This document shows, one piece after another, positions 6,190-12,323 of a stretch of DNA of 12,323 nucleotides (its first letter is position 1; each line of letters starts with the position of its first letter). Below the pieces are notes generated by a model. It was not told where the DNA came from. It did not search any database and worked only from the letters and a program-made list of their open reading frames with translations. The position numbers and the translations under genes were made by a program. The DNA is taken from assembly GCA_021817355.1 (NCBI GenBank), contig JAKAVI010000432.1, forward strand, positions 1-12,323, written 5' to 3'. The DNA is from Pseudomonadota bacterium. GTDB lineage: Bacteria > Pseudomonadota > Alphaproteobacteria > Micropepsales > Micropepsaceae.

Positions 6190-6774
6190 ATGGCGCGGCC
6201 CCCGCTCGTGCTGGCGAGCGAAAGTCCCCGCCGTCGCGCCTTGCTGGCCCAGGCCGGCATCACCCCGGACCTGATCGTTCCTGCCGCCATTGACGAGACC
6301 GCGCACAAGGGCGAGGAGCCGCGGCCCTATGCCATGCGCGTGGCCAAAATCAAGGCCGAAAGGGTTGCCGCAGAACACCCCGGAGCCTTGATCCTTGCCG
6401 CCGATACAGTGGTGGCCTGCGGACGGCGTATCCTGCCCAAGGCGATGAGCGAGGAGCAGGTGGCGTCCTGCCTTCGTCTGCTCCAGGGCCGCCAGCATCA
6501 GGTGATGACTGCGGTTGTGCTGGTCGGGCCCGAGGGCCGGGTGCGCAGCCGCTGCGTGCTGACCCGCCTCAGCTTTCGTCGGCTGTCAGGCGCCGAAATT
6601 GCGGCCTATGCCGCCCTCGGCGAGGGCCTGGGTAAAGCCGGCGGTTACGGTTTGCAGGGCTTTGCCGAAACTTTCGTTCGACGAATCAATGGCTCTTATT
6701 CGAATGTGATCGGCCTGCCCCTCCTTGAGACCTGTGCCCTCTTGGAGGGATGCGGTTACAGTCGCGCGTGCTAG
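6190..6774 (+). CDS. maf: Maf family nucleotide pyrophosphatase
   Basis: Maf proteins hydrolyse nucleoside triphosphates, including modified ones, to monophosphates, keeping non-canonical nucleotides out of RNA or DNA. The 194-residue product has the N-terminal substrate loop LASESPRRRALL (S10, S12, R14), the D35-E36-T37 motif, and A71-D72-T73-V74 with catalytic D72. The C-terminal part carries KAGGYGLQGFAE and INGSYSNVIGLPLLE, typical of the family. The usual GKP after the ADTVV strand reads PKA here, a small deviation. Which Maf subgroup it belongs to (dTTP/UTP or m7GTP) cannot be settled by eye. It starts 3 nt after infA and ends 31 nt before the ribonuclease gene. Confidence 0.93.
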   Translation: MARPPLVLASESPRRRALLAQAGITPDLIVPAAIDETAHKGEEPRPYAMRVAKIKAERVAAEHPGALILAADTVVACGRRILPKAMSEEQVASCLRLLQGRQHQVMTAVVLVGPEGRVRSRCVLTRLSFRRLSGAEIAAYAALGEGLGKAGGYGLQGFAETFVRRINGSYSNVIGLPLLETCALLEGCGYSRAC

Positions 6775-6805
6775 ACTGGGTGCGCTGATATTGCCAATGT
6801 GACCA

Positions 6806-8329
6806 ATGGATAAAGAAGTCCTGATCAACGCAGGCGCCGGGGAGATCCGTATTGCCATCGTCGAGGACGGCCGTTTGCAGGAGTTATTTCTGGAACGGGT
6901 CATCGGCTTGGAAGAGGGGTTCCTCAGGAAGCGCCAGGAAGGCCGTCACGGTCACAGTCTGATCGGCAATATCATCTTGGGGCGTGTCCAGCGTGTGCTG
7001 CCCGGCATGCAGGCCGCCTTTGTCGAAGTCGGACTTGGACGCGCGGGATTTCTCGGCGCGCGCGAAGCGCGCTGTCTTGCCGACCTGCCCGGCTTCGATG
7101 ACGAGCGGGCACCCAAGATCAGTGACTGCGTCCGTGAGGGCGAAGAAATTGTGGTCCAGTTGGTCAAGGATCCGATCGGCGAAAAGGGGGCGCGGCTCTC
7201 AGCCAATGTGACCATCCCAGGGCGTCTCCTCGTCATGGTTCCTAATCAGCCGGGTATTGCTCTTTCGCGTCGCATCGAGGACGAAGCCGAACGACTCCGG
7301 CTCACCCAGTTGGGTGAAACCATGGTGGCACAAGGTGGCGACAGGCTGGTCCCGGGCGCCGGCTTTATTCTGCGCAGCGCCGCCATCGGCTGCGAACTGC
7401 GGGACCTGAGCGAAGATGCCGAGCGATTGGCAGAGGCCTGGCGTCCGGTGTTGGCGCGTCGGAAAGATATGCGCGCCCCGGCCACTCTCTACCATGATCT
7501 CGATCCGATCGAGCGGACCATGCGCGATGAGGTAGACGGACAAACCCGACGCGTGTTGATCGACGATGCGGCCAGTTTGGAAGCAGCACGCGCCTATTGT
7601 CGGCGAGCCATGCCGGAGGCCGAGTCCCGCATTGAACTGTGGCGCGGGCCCGGTATGTTGTTCGATCAATATGATCTTGAGGATGAGCTCGAACAGCTCA
7701 TTTCGCCGCGCGTGGCATTGCCATCCGGGGGCTGGGTGACGATCGAGGCGACCGAAGCCCTGACGGCCATCGATGTCAATTCCGGCAGCTATACCGCTGC
7801 CACGGGACTTGAGGAAACCAGCCTCACCATCAACCTCGAGGCAGCGGAAGAGATCGGGCGGCAATTGCGTTTGCGCGGAATTGGCGGACTGATCGTGATC
7901 GATTTCATTCATTTGAATGAGCCCGCCAACATCGAGCGCGTGCTTGAGGTGCTGACCCGCAGTCTTGCGCGCGACCGCACGCCGACCCAGATCTCCTCCA
8001 TGAGCGCCTTTGGTCTTGTTGAAATTACGCGTAAGCGCATCCGGGATCCGCTCGTCAAGCTGATGAGCGAGTGCTGCCGTCCCTGCCACGGTCACGGACG
8101 GATCCGTACCCGGGAAAGTGTAGCGCTTGAAGTGATCCGGCGCATTGAGCGGGCTGCTGCCAATGCCCCGGGAAAACTGGTTACGGTGCGCGCTGCCCCT
8201 GAAATCGTGCAATGGCTGGAAGTTCACGATGGTGATGTGCGTAGCGGACTTGCCCGCCGTGGGGCTGGCCAGATCCGTTTCGAAGCGCGCCCTGAATTTG
8301 CGCGCGAGGGTTTTGATGTCAGCACCTGA
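6806..8329 (+). CDS. rng: ribonuclease E/G family protein (RNase G type)
   Basis: An endoribonuclease that cuts single-stranded RNA, acting in rRNA maturation and mRNA decay. The 507-residue length fits RNase G (489 in E. coli) and not the long, tailed RNase E. An S1 RNA-binding domain lies at about residues 38-125 (GNIILGRVQRVLPGMQAAFV). The DNase I-like catalytic domain has TAIDVNSGSYT with D323 and GGLIVIDFIHL with D366, matching the two metal-binding aspartates of the family. The zinc-link cysteines are in C423-C-R-P-C427. A degradosome scaffold tail is absent, so no evidence of RNA-degradosome assembly is seen. The ATG at 6806 lies 31 nt after maf. Its 3' end overlaps yacG by 14 nt. Confidence 0.95.
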   Translation: MDKEVLINAGAGEIRIAIVEDGRLQELFLERVIGLEEGFLRKRQEGRHGHSLIGNIILGRVQRVLPGMQAAFVEVGLGRAGFLGAREARCLADLPGFDDERAPKISDCVREGEEIVVQLVKDPIGEKGARLSANVTIPGRLLVMVPNQPGIALSRRIEDEAERLRLTQLGETMVAQGGDRLVPGAGFILRSAAIGCELRDLSEDAERLAEAWRPVLARRKDMRAPATLYHDLDPIERTMRDEVDGQTRRVLIDDAASLEAARAYCRRAMPEAESRIELWRGPGMLFDQYDLEDELEQLISPRVALPSGGWVTIEATEALTAIDVNSGSYTAATGLEETSLTINLEAAEEIGRQLRLRGIGGLIVIDFIHLNEPANIERVLEVLTRSLARDRTPTQISSMSAFGLVEITRKRIRDPLVKLMSECCRPCHGHGRIRTRESVALEVIRRIERAAANAPGKLVTVRAAPEIVQWLEVHDGDVRSGLARRGAGQIRFEARPEFAREGFDVST

Positions 8330-8501
8330 GGGACCGTCCTGTCCGATCTGCGGCAAGCCCCAGGTGCCACGCCTGCGGCCGTTCTGCTCGCGCCGCTGTG
8401 CCGATATCGACCTGTCGCGCTGGCTTAAAGGTATCTACGCCGTGCCCGGCGAAGAGACTGAGGACAGCGTCCCTGACGCCGGGCCTGACGAAGAGGCCTG
8501 A
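8316..8501 (+). CDS. yacG: DNA gyrase inhibitor YacG
   Basis: A 61-residue zinc-binding protein. YacG binds the C-terminal part of GyrB and blocks gyrase from binding DNA (established for E. coli). The four zinc ligands are C9-x2-C12 and C24-x3-C28, followed by the family motif CADIDLSRWLKGIY. The acidic C-terminal tail (EETEDSVPDAGPDEEA) is also normal for the family. The ATG at 8316 lies inside the end of the ribonuclease gene, overlapping by 14 nt in another frame. A large hairpin follows 47 nt after the stop. Too short to be found by length alone, it is identified by its motifs. Confidence 0.94.
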   Translation: MSAPEGPSCPICGKPQVPRLRPFCSRRCADIDLSRWLKGIYAVPGEETEDSVPDAGPDEEA

Positions 8502-8548
8502 GCGGCAACACCCGTCTGCAGGTTTGGGGTCTGTTCCGCACAGCTGAT

Positions 8549-8591
8549 CATGGAAGCAGGCAGCATCGTTGCGCTGCTGCCTGCTTCCATG
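8549..8591. terminator. 17-bp perfect hairpin between convergent genes, possible bidirectional terminator
   Basis: CATGGAAGCAGGCAGCA (8549-8565) pairs perfectly with 8575-8591 around a 9-nt loop. It sits in the 111-nt gap between yacG (plus) and the yghU-type gene (minus), where a shared terminator is expected. Neither side has a T run, so it is not a textbook intrinsic terminator; it may instead protect 3' ends or be a repeated palindromic element. The hexamer TCATGG occurs at both flanks (8548 and 8592). Confidence 0.5.
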
Positions 8592-8612
8592 TCATGGCCG
8601 CCCGGGGCCGTC

Positions 8613-9485
8613 TCACTGACCTGTGAGCTTGTCCTGGGTCTTGGTCTGGAAATCCGAAGCGTCATGGCGCTCGTGCAGCTGCCCTGCAGGAGAGCCGGTT
8701 ACGCGATTGACCATGCGCCCGCGCTTTACTGCCTCACGCGCGAACAGCGCGTCCGCCCAGCGCAGGACGTGCTTGTACTCCTGCACGCTGAGGAACTCGC
8801 CGGCGTCGTAGATCAGGCCCTTCACCAGCCCACCATACCAGGGCAGGATCGCCATGTCGGCGATGGTGTAGCTGTCACCGGCGATGTATGTGCTGTCAGC
8901 AAGCCTGCGGTTCAGAACATCGAGCTGCCGCTTGACCTCCATTGCGAAGCGATCGATCGCATATTCGATCTTGAAGGGGGCATAGGAGTAAAAGTGGCCA
9001 AAGCCGCCACCCAGATAGGGCGCACTTCCCATTTGCCAGAACAGCCATGACAGGCATTCGGCACGGGCCGCAGCATCCTTGGGTAGGAATTCGCCGAACT
9101 TCTCGGCGAGGTAAACCAGGATTGCTCCGGACTCAAATACCCGGATCGGTTTGGGGGCGCTGCGGTCAAGAAGCGCGGGGATCTTGGAATTGGGATTGAC
9201 CGCGACAAAGCCGCTACCGAACTGCTGGCCATCTCCGATATTGATCAGCCAGGCGTCGTATTCGGCACCGGCGTGGCCAAGCGCGAGCAGTTCTTCTAGG
9301 AGGATGGTGACCTTCTGCCCGTTGGGCGTGGCAAGCGAATAAAGCTGCAGCGGATGGCGGCCGACCGGAAGCTCCTTCTCGTGGGTCGGACCGGCGATCG
9401 GACGGTTGATGTTGGCAAAGCGTCCACCGCTGGCCTTGTTCCAGGTCCAGACTTTGGGGGGGATATATTCAGGTGCATCAGTCAT
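8613..9485 (-). CDS. yghU: YghU-type glutathione-dependent disulfide-bond oxidoreductase
   Basis: A 290-residue cytosolic glutathione transferase of the YghU/YfcG (Nu) group, which binds two glutathiones and has disulfide-bond reductase activity (established for E. coli). The N-terminal extension PPKVWTWNKASGGRFANINRP contains N27, then SLATPNGQKV with T53 and N55, SKIPALLD, and F117-E118-S119-G120 for the gamma-glutamyl group; these match YghU positions within one or two residues. The C-terminal helical domain starts near WLFWQMGSAPYLGGGFGHFY. The ATG at 9485 is chosen because it begins the family start MTDAPEYIPPK and has GGAG upstream; the open frame to 9575 adds a non-family head. It is divergent from the DUF4386 gene and convergent with yacG. 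Confidence 0.93.
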   Translation of the reverse strand: MTDAPEYIPPKVWTWNKASGGRFANINRPIAGPTHEKELPVGRHPLQLYSLATPNGQKVTILLEELLALGHAGAEYDAWLINIGDGQQFGSGFVAVNPNSKIPALLDRSAPKPIRVFESGAILVYLAEKFGEFLPKDAAARAECLSWLFWQMGSAPYLGGGFGHFYSYAPFKIEYAIDRFAMEVKRQLDVLNRRLADSTYIAGDSYTIADMAILPWYGGLVKGLIYDAGEFLSVQEYKHVLRWADALFAREAVKRGRMVNRVTGSPAGQLHERHDASDFQTKTQDKLTGQ

Positions 9486-9530
9486 GCTCTTAAGCTCCGT
9501 GTTTCTCGCATAGGCCTGAAGGTCGTGCAC

Positions 9531-9667
9531 GGGCTGGCCTCGGCAGAGTGTTCGCGAAAGACGGGCGGAGTGCATTCCCGCTCGTCTTCAATCGCAGCAT
9601 GTCGTCCCTGCCAGGGCATCCCAAAAATCAACGCACTGACCCGGCGTGGTCAGCCGAGGCCAGCTTT
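9531..9667 (+). ncRNA. possible structured RNA, nested stems
   Basis: A perfect 12-bp outer stem (GCTGGCCTCGGC at 9533-9544 with 9654-9665) encloses an 11-bp stem with one G-U pair (9558-9568 with 9578-9588, loop 9), a weak CCCT/AGGG hairpin (9607-9617), and CTGAC pairing near 9637-9653. The G-U pairs, including two that extend the outer stem, favour folding of the plus-strand transcript. On the minus strand it would be in the leader of the yghU-type gene. No known family is recognised. Confidence 0.22.
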
Positions 9668-10020
9668 AGCACTATTTCCTACCGGCGCTGATTCACATCT
9701 CATCGAAGAGCGAGGCTTCGCAGGACTTTGTCTGCTTGACCCTCCATTCCACACAATGTTTTGTGGGGAGTACGCCATATTGAGGTCAGGGCTGGAAACC
9801 GCGTCTGCTGCCAGCTGTCCCGGTGTAGGCTTTGGTCTCTGCTCCAGATAGTCCTTCTAGGGTTGCACGGCGTGCCACAGTCCTTCGAGCGGGGATTTGG
9901 ACTGCGTCTTCGTCCTTGAAAGCACAGCAGGGGTCCTACCGCAGGGACCCGTGTCACGCGGAGGTTTTCCCGACGCGGCTGGATGCTGTATGGGAGGAGC
10001 TTGGTCACACGGCTTGCGGG

Positions 10021-10045
10021 CAGCTGGCAACAGCGTTGCCACCTG
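10021..10045. promoter_or_regulatory. imperfect palindrome before the DUF4386 gene
   Basis: CAGCTGGCAAC (10021-10031), three bases, then GTTGCCACCTG (10035-10045): arms of 11 with one mismatch. It ends 13 nt before the ATG at 10059, touching the ribosome binding site region, so a bound repressor or an RNA hairpin could limit expression. No regulator gene is adjacent. Confidence 0.35.
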
Positions 10046-10058
10046 TTGAAAGGCAAAG

Positions 10059-10779
10059 ATGTCGATGTCTGTCCTGACGCCGCGTCGCCCGGTTCTGGAG
10101 GCCCGCATCGCCGGGGCGCTCTATGTGCTCATCATCATGTTTGGGGCCTATGCCGAGCTGGTAGGACGCCAGGGTCTCGTGGTGACCGGACACCCGGTTG
10201 CCACGCTGTATGCGATCGCCATCCATCAGCATGCCTTTCGTCTCGGCTTTGTTGCCGAAATGGTGACCAATCTTCTGGCTATTCCCACCACGCTGATCTT
10301 CTGGCGTCTTCTGACTCCCGCCGGACCTGTCATTGCCCTGACGGCACGGGTCTTCGATCTCACGCAGAACACGATCAATGCGATGAATGCCTGGACCCAG
10401 TTCGTGCCACTGACATTGCTCCCCCCACGCGCCTGATCTTGCCGCCATCTCACCCTCGCAGCTTGCCGACTTTGCGCGCCTCTTCCTCCACTGGCACGAT
10501 GTTGGCTTTCAGATCGGGCTTACCTTTTTCGGAGTTGCCCTCCTGCTGCAGAGGTGGCTGGTGTTTCGTGCACGCTATTTTCCGGGCTGGCTTGGCCTGC
10601 TCTACATGTTTGCTGGCGCCTGCTATCTGGGTAACGTCGGCAATTTTTTCCTTGGCCTGCACCTGCCGCTCGTTTCCTACCTGCTTTTGGGGTCATTTGT
10701 CGGCGAGGCGGCGATGGCCCTTTGGCTCCTCACCATGGGAGTGGATGGGCACCACTGGCAGGGGGCAACGAGCCAGTAA
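10059..10779 (+). pseudogene. DUF4386-type membrane protein, frameshifted
   Basis: The first 125 codons (10059-10436) encode the N-terminal part of a DUF4386-like integral membrane protein: ARIAGALYVLIIMFGAYAEL as the first membrane segment, then AFRLGFVAEMVTNLLAIPTT and an RVFDLTQN stretch. The frame then stops at a TGA at 10434. The C-terminal half continues in another frame after about 10423: LADFARLFLHWHDVGFQIGL, FPGWLGLLYMFAGACYLGN and VGEAAMALWLLTMGVD, ending at a TAA at 10777-10779. The join falls at a run of six C (10421-10426); removing one base would restore a single frame of about 239 residues, the normal family length. It may be a true pseudogene, a phase-variable tract or a sequencing error. 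The family has no defined function. AAAGG precedes the ATG at 10059. Confidence 0.8.
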
Positions 10780-10851
10780 GAGAAATTCGTCCGCGCACTG
10801 CGACGCGCCTTACGGGGGGAATCTTCCCGCATGCAGGGGCAAGGGAGCGGC

Positions 10852-10878
10852 CGCGGGCACAAACTGCATCTGCCCGCG
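10852..10878. terminator. possible bidirectional terminator hairpin
   Basis: CGCGGGCA (10852-10859) pairs perfectly with TGCCCGCG (10871-10878), loop of 11. It lies in the 137-nt gap between the convergent DUF4386 gene and the metalloprotease. A short ACTTTC follows on the plus strand, not a real T run. Confidence 0.4.
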
Positions 10879-10916
10879 ACTTTCATCCGAACAGTGCCCG
10901 ACGGCAAGAACGCATG

Positions 10917-12323
10917 CTAACGCATGTCCATCCACTCGCCCTCGCCGCCGCCGATTGGTGCGGCCGGAGGAATAGGGACGCTGCGGGGAAGATCTTTGGC
11001 GAGTCGTGCGCGCTGCCGCGGGTCAAGCAGCCTGCGGGACAGACTTGCAGACCACGCATCGCCACCAGCCAACTGTTTGGCTATCTCGTGCAGCTTCTGC
11101 CCAATCAGTGCCGCCACTTCCGGGGTTGTTGACGTGTCCAGCTCGGTTGCAGCCATCATGGCGATCGTGCGATACGCAATCCGATGCTCAAGCGCATCAT
11201 TGTGTACAGGGCGGACGGTAGACCACAGTCTGTCCAGGATCTCGCTCACTCCCAGCATATGGGGGTTTACCGCATGCTGGGCTGATACCCGCGCAAGACG
11301 TGCCGGTGCCAGGAGTGATTTCAGCGTGATCTCGGCAGCAGCATCAGCGGCAACCAATGGATCGAACAGGGGGCTGTGTTCGGTCGCGAATACCTCAATG
11401 TCGAACTGGCGGTTGTCACTGCCATTGCGTGGAACCGAAAGCAGGGGGATCAGCCGGGCCGGCACGCGCAGGGCCGCAGGCGAGAGTGTCGCCAGTAATG
11501 CTGACAGCGCGGCACGTTGCGCGGCTGGAGGTACCGGCACGGCTTCCTGGGGTCCGTCGCCCTTGATTGCATAACTGAAGTCGGCGCCACCGATAGCTTT
11601 GGCAGCGGCCACGACTTCATACCTGTGCAGGAGCCAGATCGGTACAAACAGGCGGCGCAGGTTCGCCACCGGTTCGCCTGGCTGGAGCGCCTTGAGGCCA
11701 AAATTGGCAATGGCGGCACGACGTACCGTCATCATCCGGTTCAGCTCAGCTGTTGGGTCGGGGCCATCATCCCAAAGCGAGGCATAACGCTCGGAGCTGT
11801 CTGCGGCCCGTGCATTTTTGTCTTCCACATAGCGCAGGCCAGAGGCCACGGTTGCGGCTGCGACGGCATTGGCGGCAGCCTGGGTCTGGGCGCCATAAAG
11901 CCATGCCACCGTCGCCATATCCCATTTGCCGACACCTACGCCGTAGGCATCCGAGAGGTCAGGCTTGCCATTGACGAGGCCGATACGGGGCGGTGGATAG
12001 TCCATCACGGAGGCGCGGTTTTGCGTACTGGCCGCGAAATTATGCGCAAAGCCTAGGGTGTGGCCGACCTCGTGGGCGGCGAGTTGGCGAATGCGGGCGA
12101 GGGCGACCTGGACCGGATCATTGGGACCGCCGGTGTTGAGCTTGTCGGCTCCAACCAGCGCCTCATAGATCTGGATGTCCTGGCGCATGCGCAGTGATCC
12201 GAGCACGACCATGCCCTTGATGATTTCACCGGTGCGCGGATCGACGATTTCCTGGCCATAGGACCAGCCGCGTGTGGCGCGATCATCCCAGTTCACCACA
12301 TTGTAGCGTACGTCCATCGGATC
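10917..12323 (-). CDS. zinc-dependent metalloprotease (DUF5117/DUF4953 type), C-terminal part, runs off the right edge
   Basis: The last 468 or so residues of a large zinc metallopeptidase. The zinc site is AAHEVGHTLGFAHNF, the HExxHxxGxxH pattern of metzincin-like peptidases, with ligands at H82, H86 and H92 counting from the methionine at 12317 and E83 as the base. Just before it is the family text DVRYNVVNWDDRATRGWSYG and VDPRTGEIIKG, and after it SVMDYPPP and DLSDAYGVGVGKWDMATVAWLYG. The frame stays open to the window edge (Asp-Pro precede that methionine), so it is internal and the true start and any signal peptide lie outside. Relatives are usually about 800 residues and exported, common in sphingomonads. 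The C-terminal domain (after about 190) is the DUF4953-like helical part. The substrate is unknown. It is convergent with the DUF4386 gene. Confidence 0.9.
   Translation of the reverse strand, partial: DPMDVRYNVVNWDDRATRGWSYGQEIVDPRTGEIIKGMVVLGSLRMRQDIQIYEALVGADKLNTGGPNDPVQVALARIRQLAAHEVGHTLGFAHNFAASTQNRASVMDYPPPRIGLVNGKPDLSDAYGVGVGKWDMATVAWLYGAQTQAAANAVAAATVASGLRYVEDKNARAADSSERYASLWDDGPDPTAELNRMMTVRRAAIANFGLKALQPGEPVANLRRLFVPIWLLHRYEVVAAAKAIGGADFSYAIKGDGPQEAVPVPPAAQRAALSALLATLSPAALRVPARLIPLLSVPRNGSDNRQFDIEVFATEHSPLFDPLVAADAAAEITLKSLLAPARLARVSAQHAVNPHMLGVSEILDRLWSTVRPVHNDALEHRIAYRTIAMMAATELDTSTTPEVAALIGQKLHEIAKQLAGGDAWSASLSRRLLDPRQRARLAKDLPRSVPIPPAAPIGGGEGEWMDMR

Larger units (their letters stand above)
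9486..10058. other. 573-nt gap without a credible gene
   Basis: No frame on either strand here resembles a known protein. The open frames that cross it are rich in Cys, Arg and Pro and run antisense or out of frame to neighbours. It must hold the promoters of the divergent yghU-type and DUF4386 genes, but no clear -35/-10 pair was found. It is rich in inverted repeats: 9533-9544 with 9654-9665, 9558-9588, 9637-9654, 9705-9721, 9735-9790 and 9931-9950. A decayed gene or inserted repeat is possible. Confidence 0.5.

Noticed and set aside
8550..9050. 166-codon plus-strand open frame starting in the hairpin
   Set aside because: It runs antisense to the well-supported yghU-type gene, and its start falls inside the palindrome.
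9354..9851. 165-codon plus-strand open frame
   Set aside because: The first part is antisense to the yghU-type gene; the rest is Cys/Pro-rich without recognisable domain.
9700..10056. 118-codon minus-strand open frame in the gap
   Set aside because: Arg/Pro-rich, no ribosome binding site or domain; looks like a chance frame in GC-rich DNA.
10005..10448. 147-codon minus-strand open frame
   Set aside because: Antisense to the DUF4386 coding sequence, low-complexity translation with no family features.
1..12323. CRISPR array, insertion sequence or transposase
   Set aside because: No regularly spaced repeat series and no transposase or integrase motif seen on either strand.

Overview
The window looks like the chromosome of an alphaproteobacterium, perhaps from the Sphingomonadales. 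The reasons are the high G+C, the gene order murA / DUF2948 / hisD / UPF0262 / low-molecular-weight phosphatase / infA / maf / ribonuclease G / yacG, and a large DUF5117/DUF4953-type metalloprotease. The taxonomic guess rests on remembered gene order and protein families, not on a search.

Region 1 (1-1303) is accessory-looking and visibly more AT-rich than the rest. It carries a two-gene module: a winged-helix protein fused to a minimal nucleotidyltransferase (MNT), overlapping a HEPN-type protein. Pairs of this kind act as toxin-antitoxin or phage-defence modules. A 49-codon ORF with a signal-peptide-like start follows and stops just short of the 3' end of tRNA-Thr(GGU), which is on the minus strand (1304-1378). 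Such a tRNA end is a common integration point, so this may be the edge of an island.

Region 2 (1482-8501) is a core block with every gene on the plus strand: a small basic protein, murA (peptidoglycan precursor synthesis), DUF2948, hisD (last step of histidine synthesis), UPF0262, a low-molecular-weight phosphatase-like protein, then infA (translation initiation), maf (nucleotide pyrophosphatase), ribonuclease G and yacG (gyrase inhibitor). From murA to the phosphatase the genes overlap or lie within 5 nt, so they are probably co-transcribed. A 198-nt gap with strong inverted repeats precedes infA and probably starts a second transcription unit.

Region 3 (8502-12323) is less conserved. A 17-bp perfect hairpin separates yacG from the convergent yghU-type glutathione transferase. 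The next 573 nt hold no credible gene but do hold several inverted repeats, including a nested multi-branch fold. Then comes a DUF4386-type membrane protein gene with a frameshift at a run of six C, and finally, convergent to it, the C-terminal part of a zinc metalloprotease that runs off the right edge.

The best candidates for something new are the MNT/HEPN module with its unusual N-terminal PxLGT repeats and non-canonical HEPN motif, the structured gap upstream of yghU, and the palindromes before infA and after yacG. None is proven from sequence alone.
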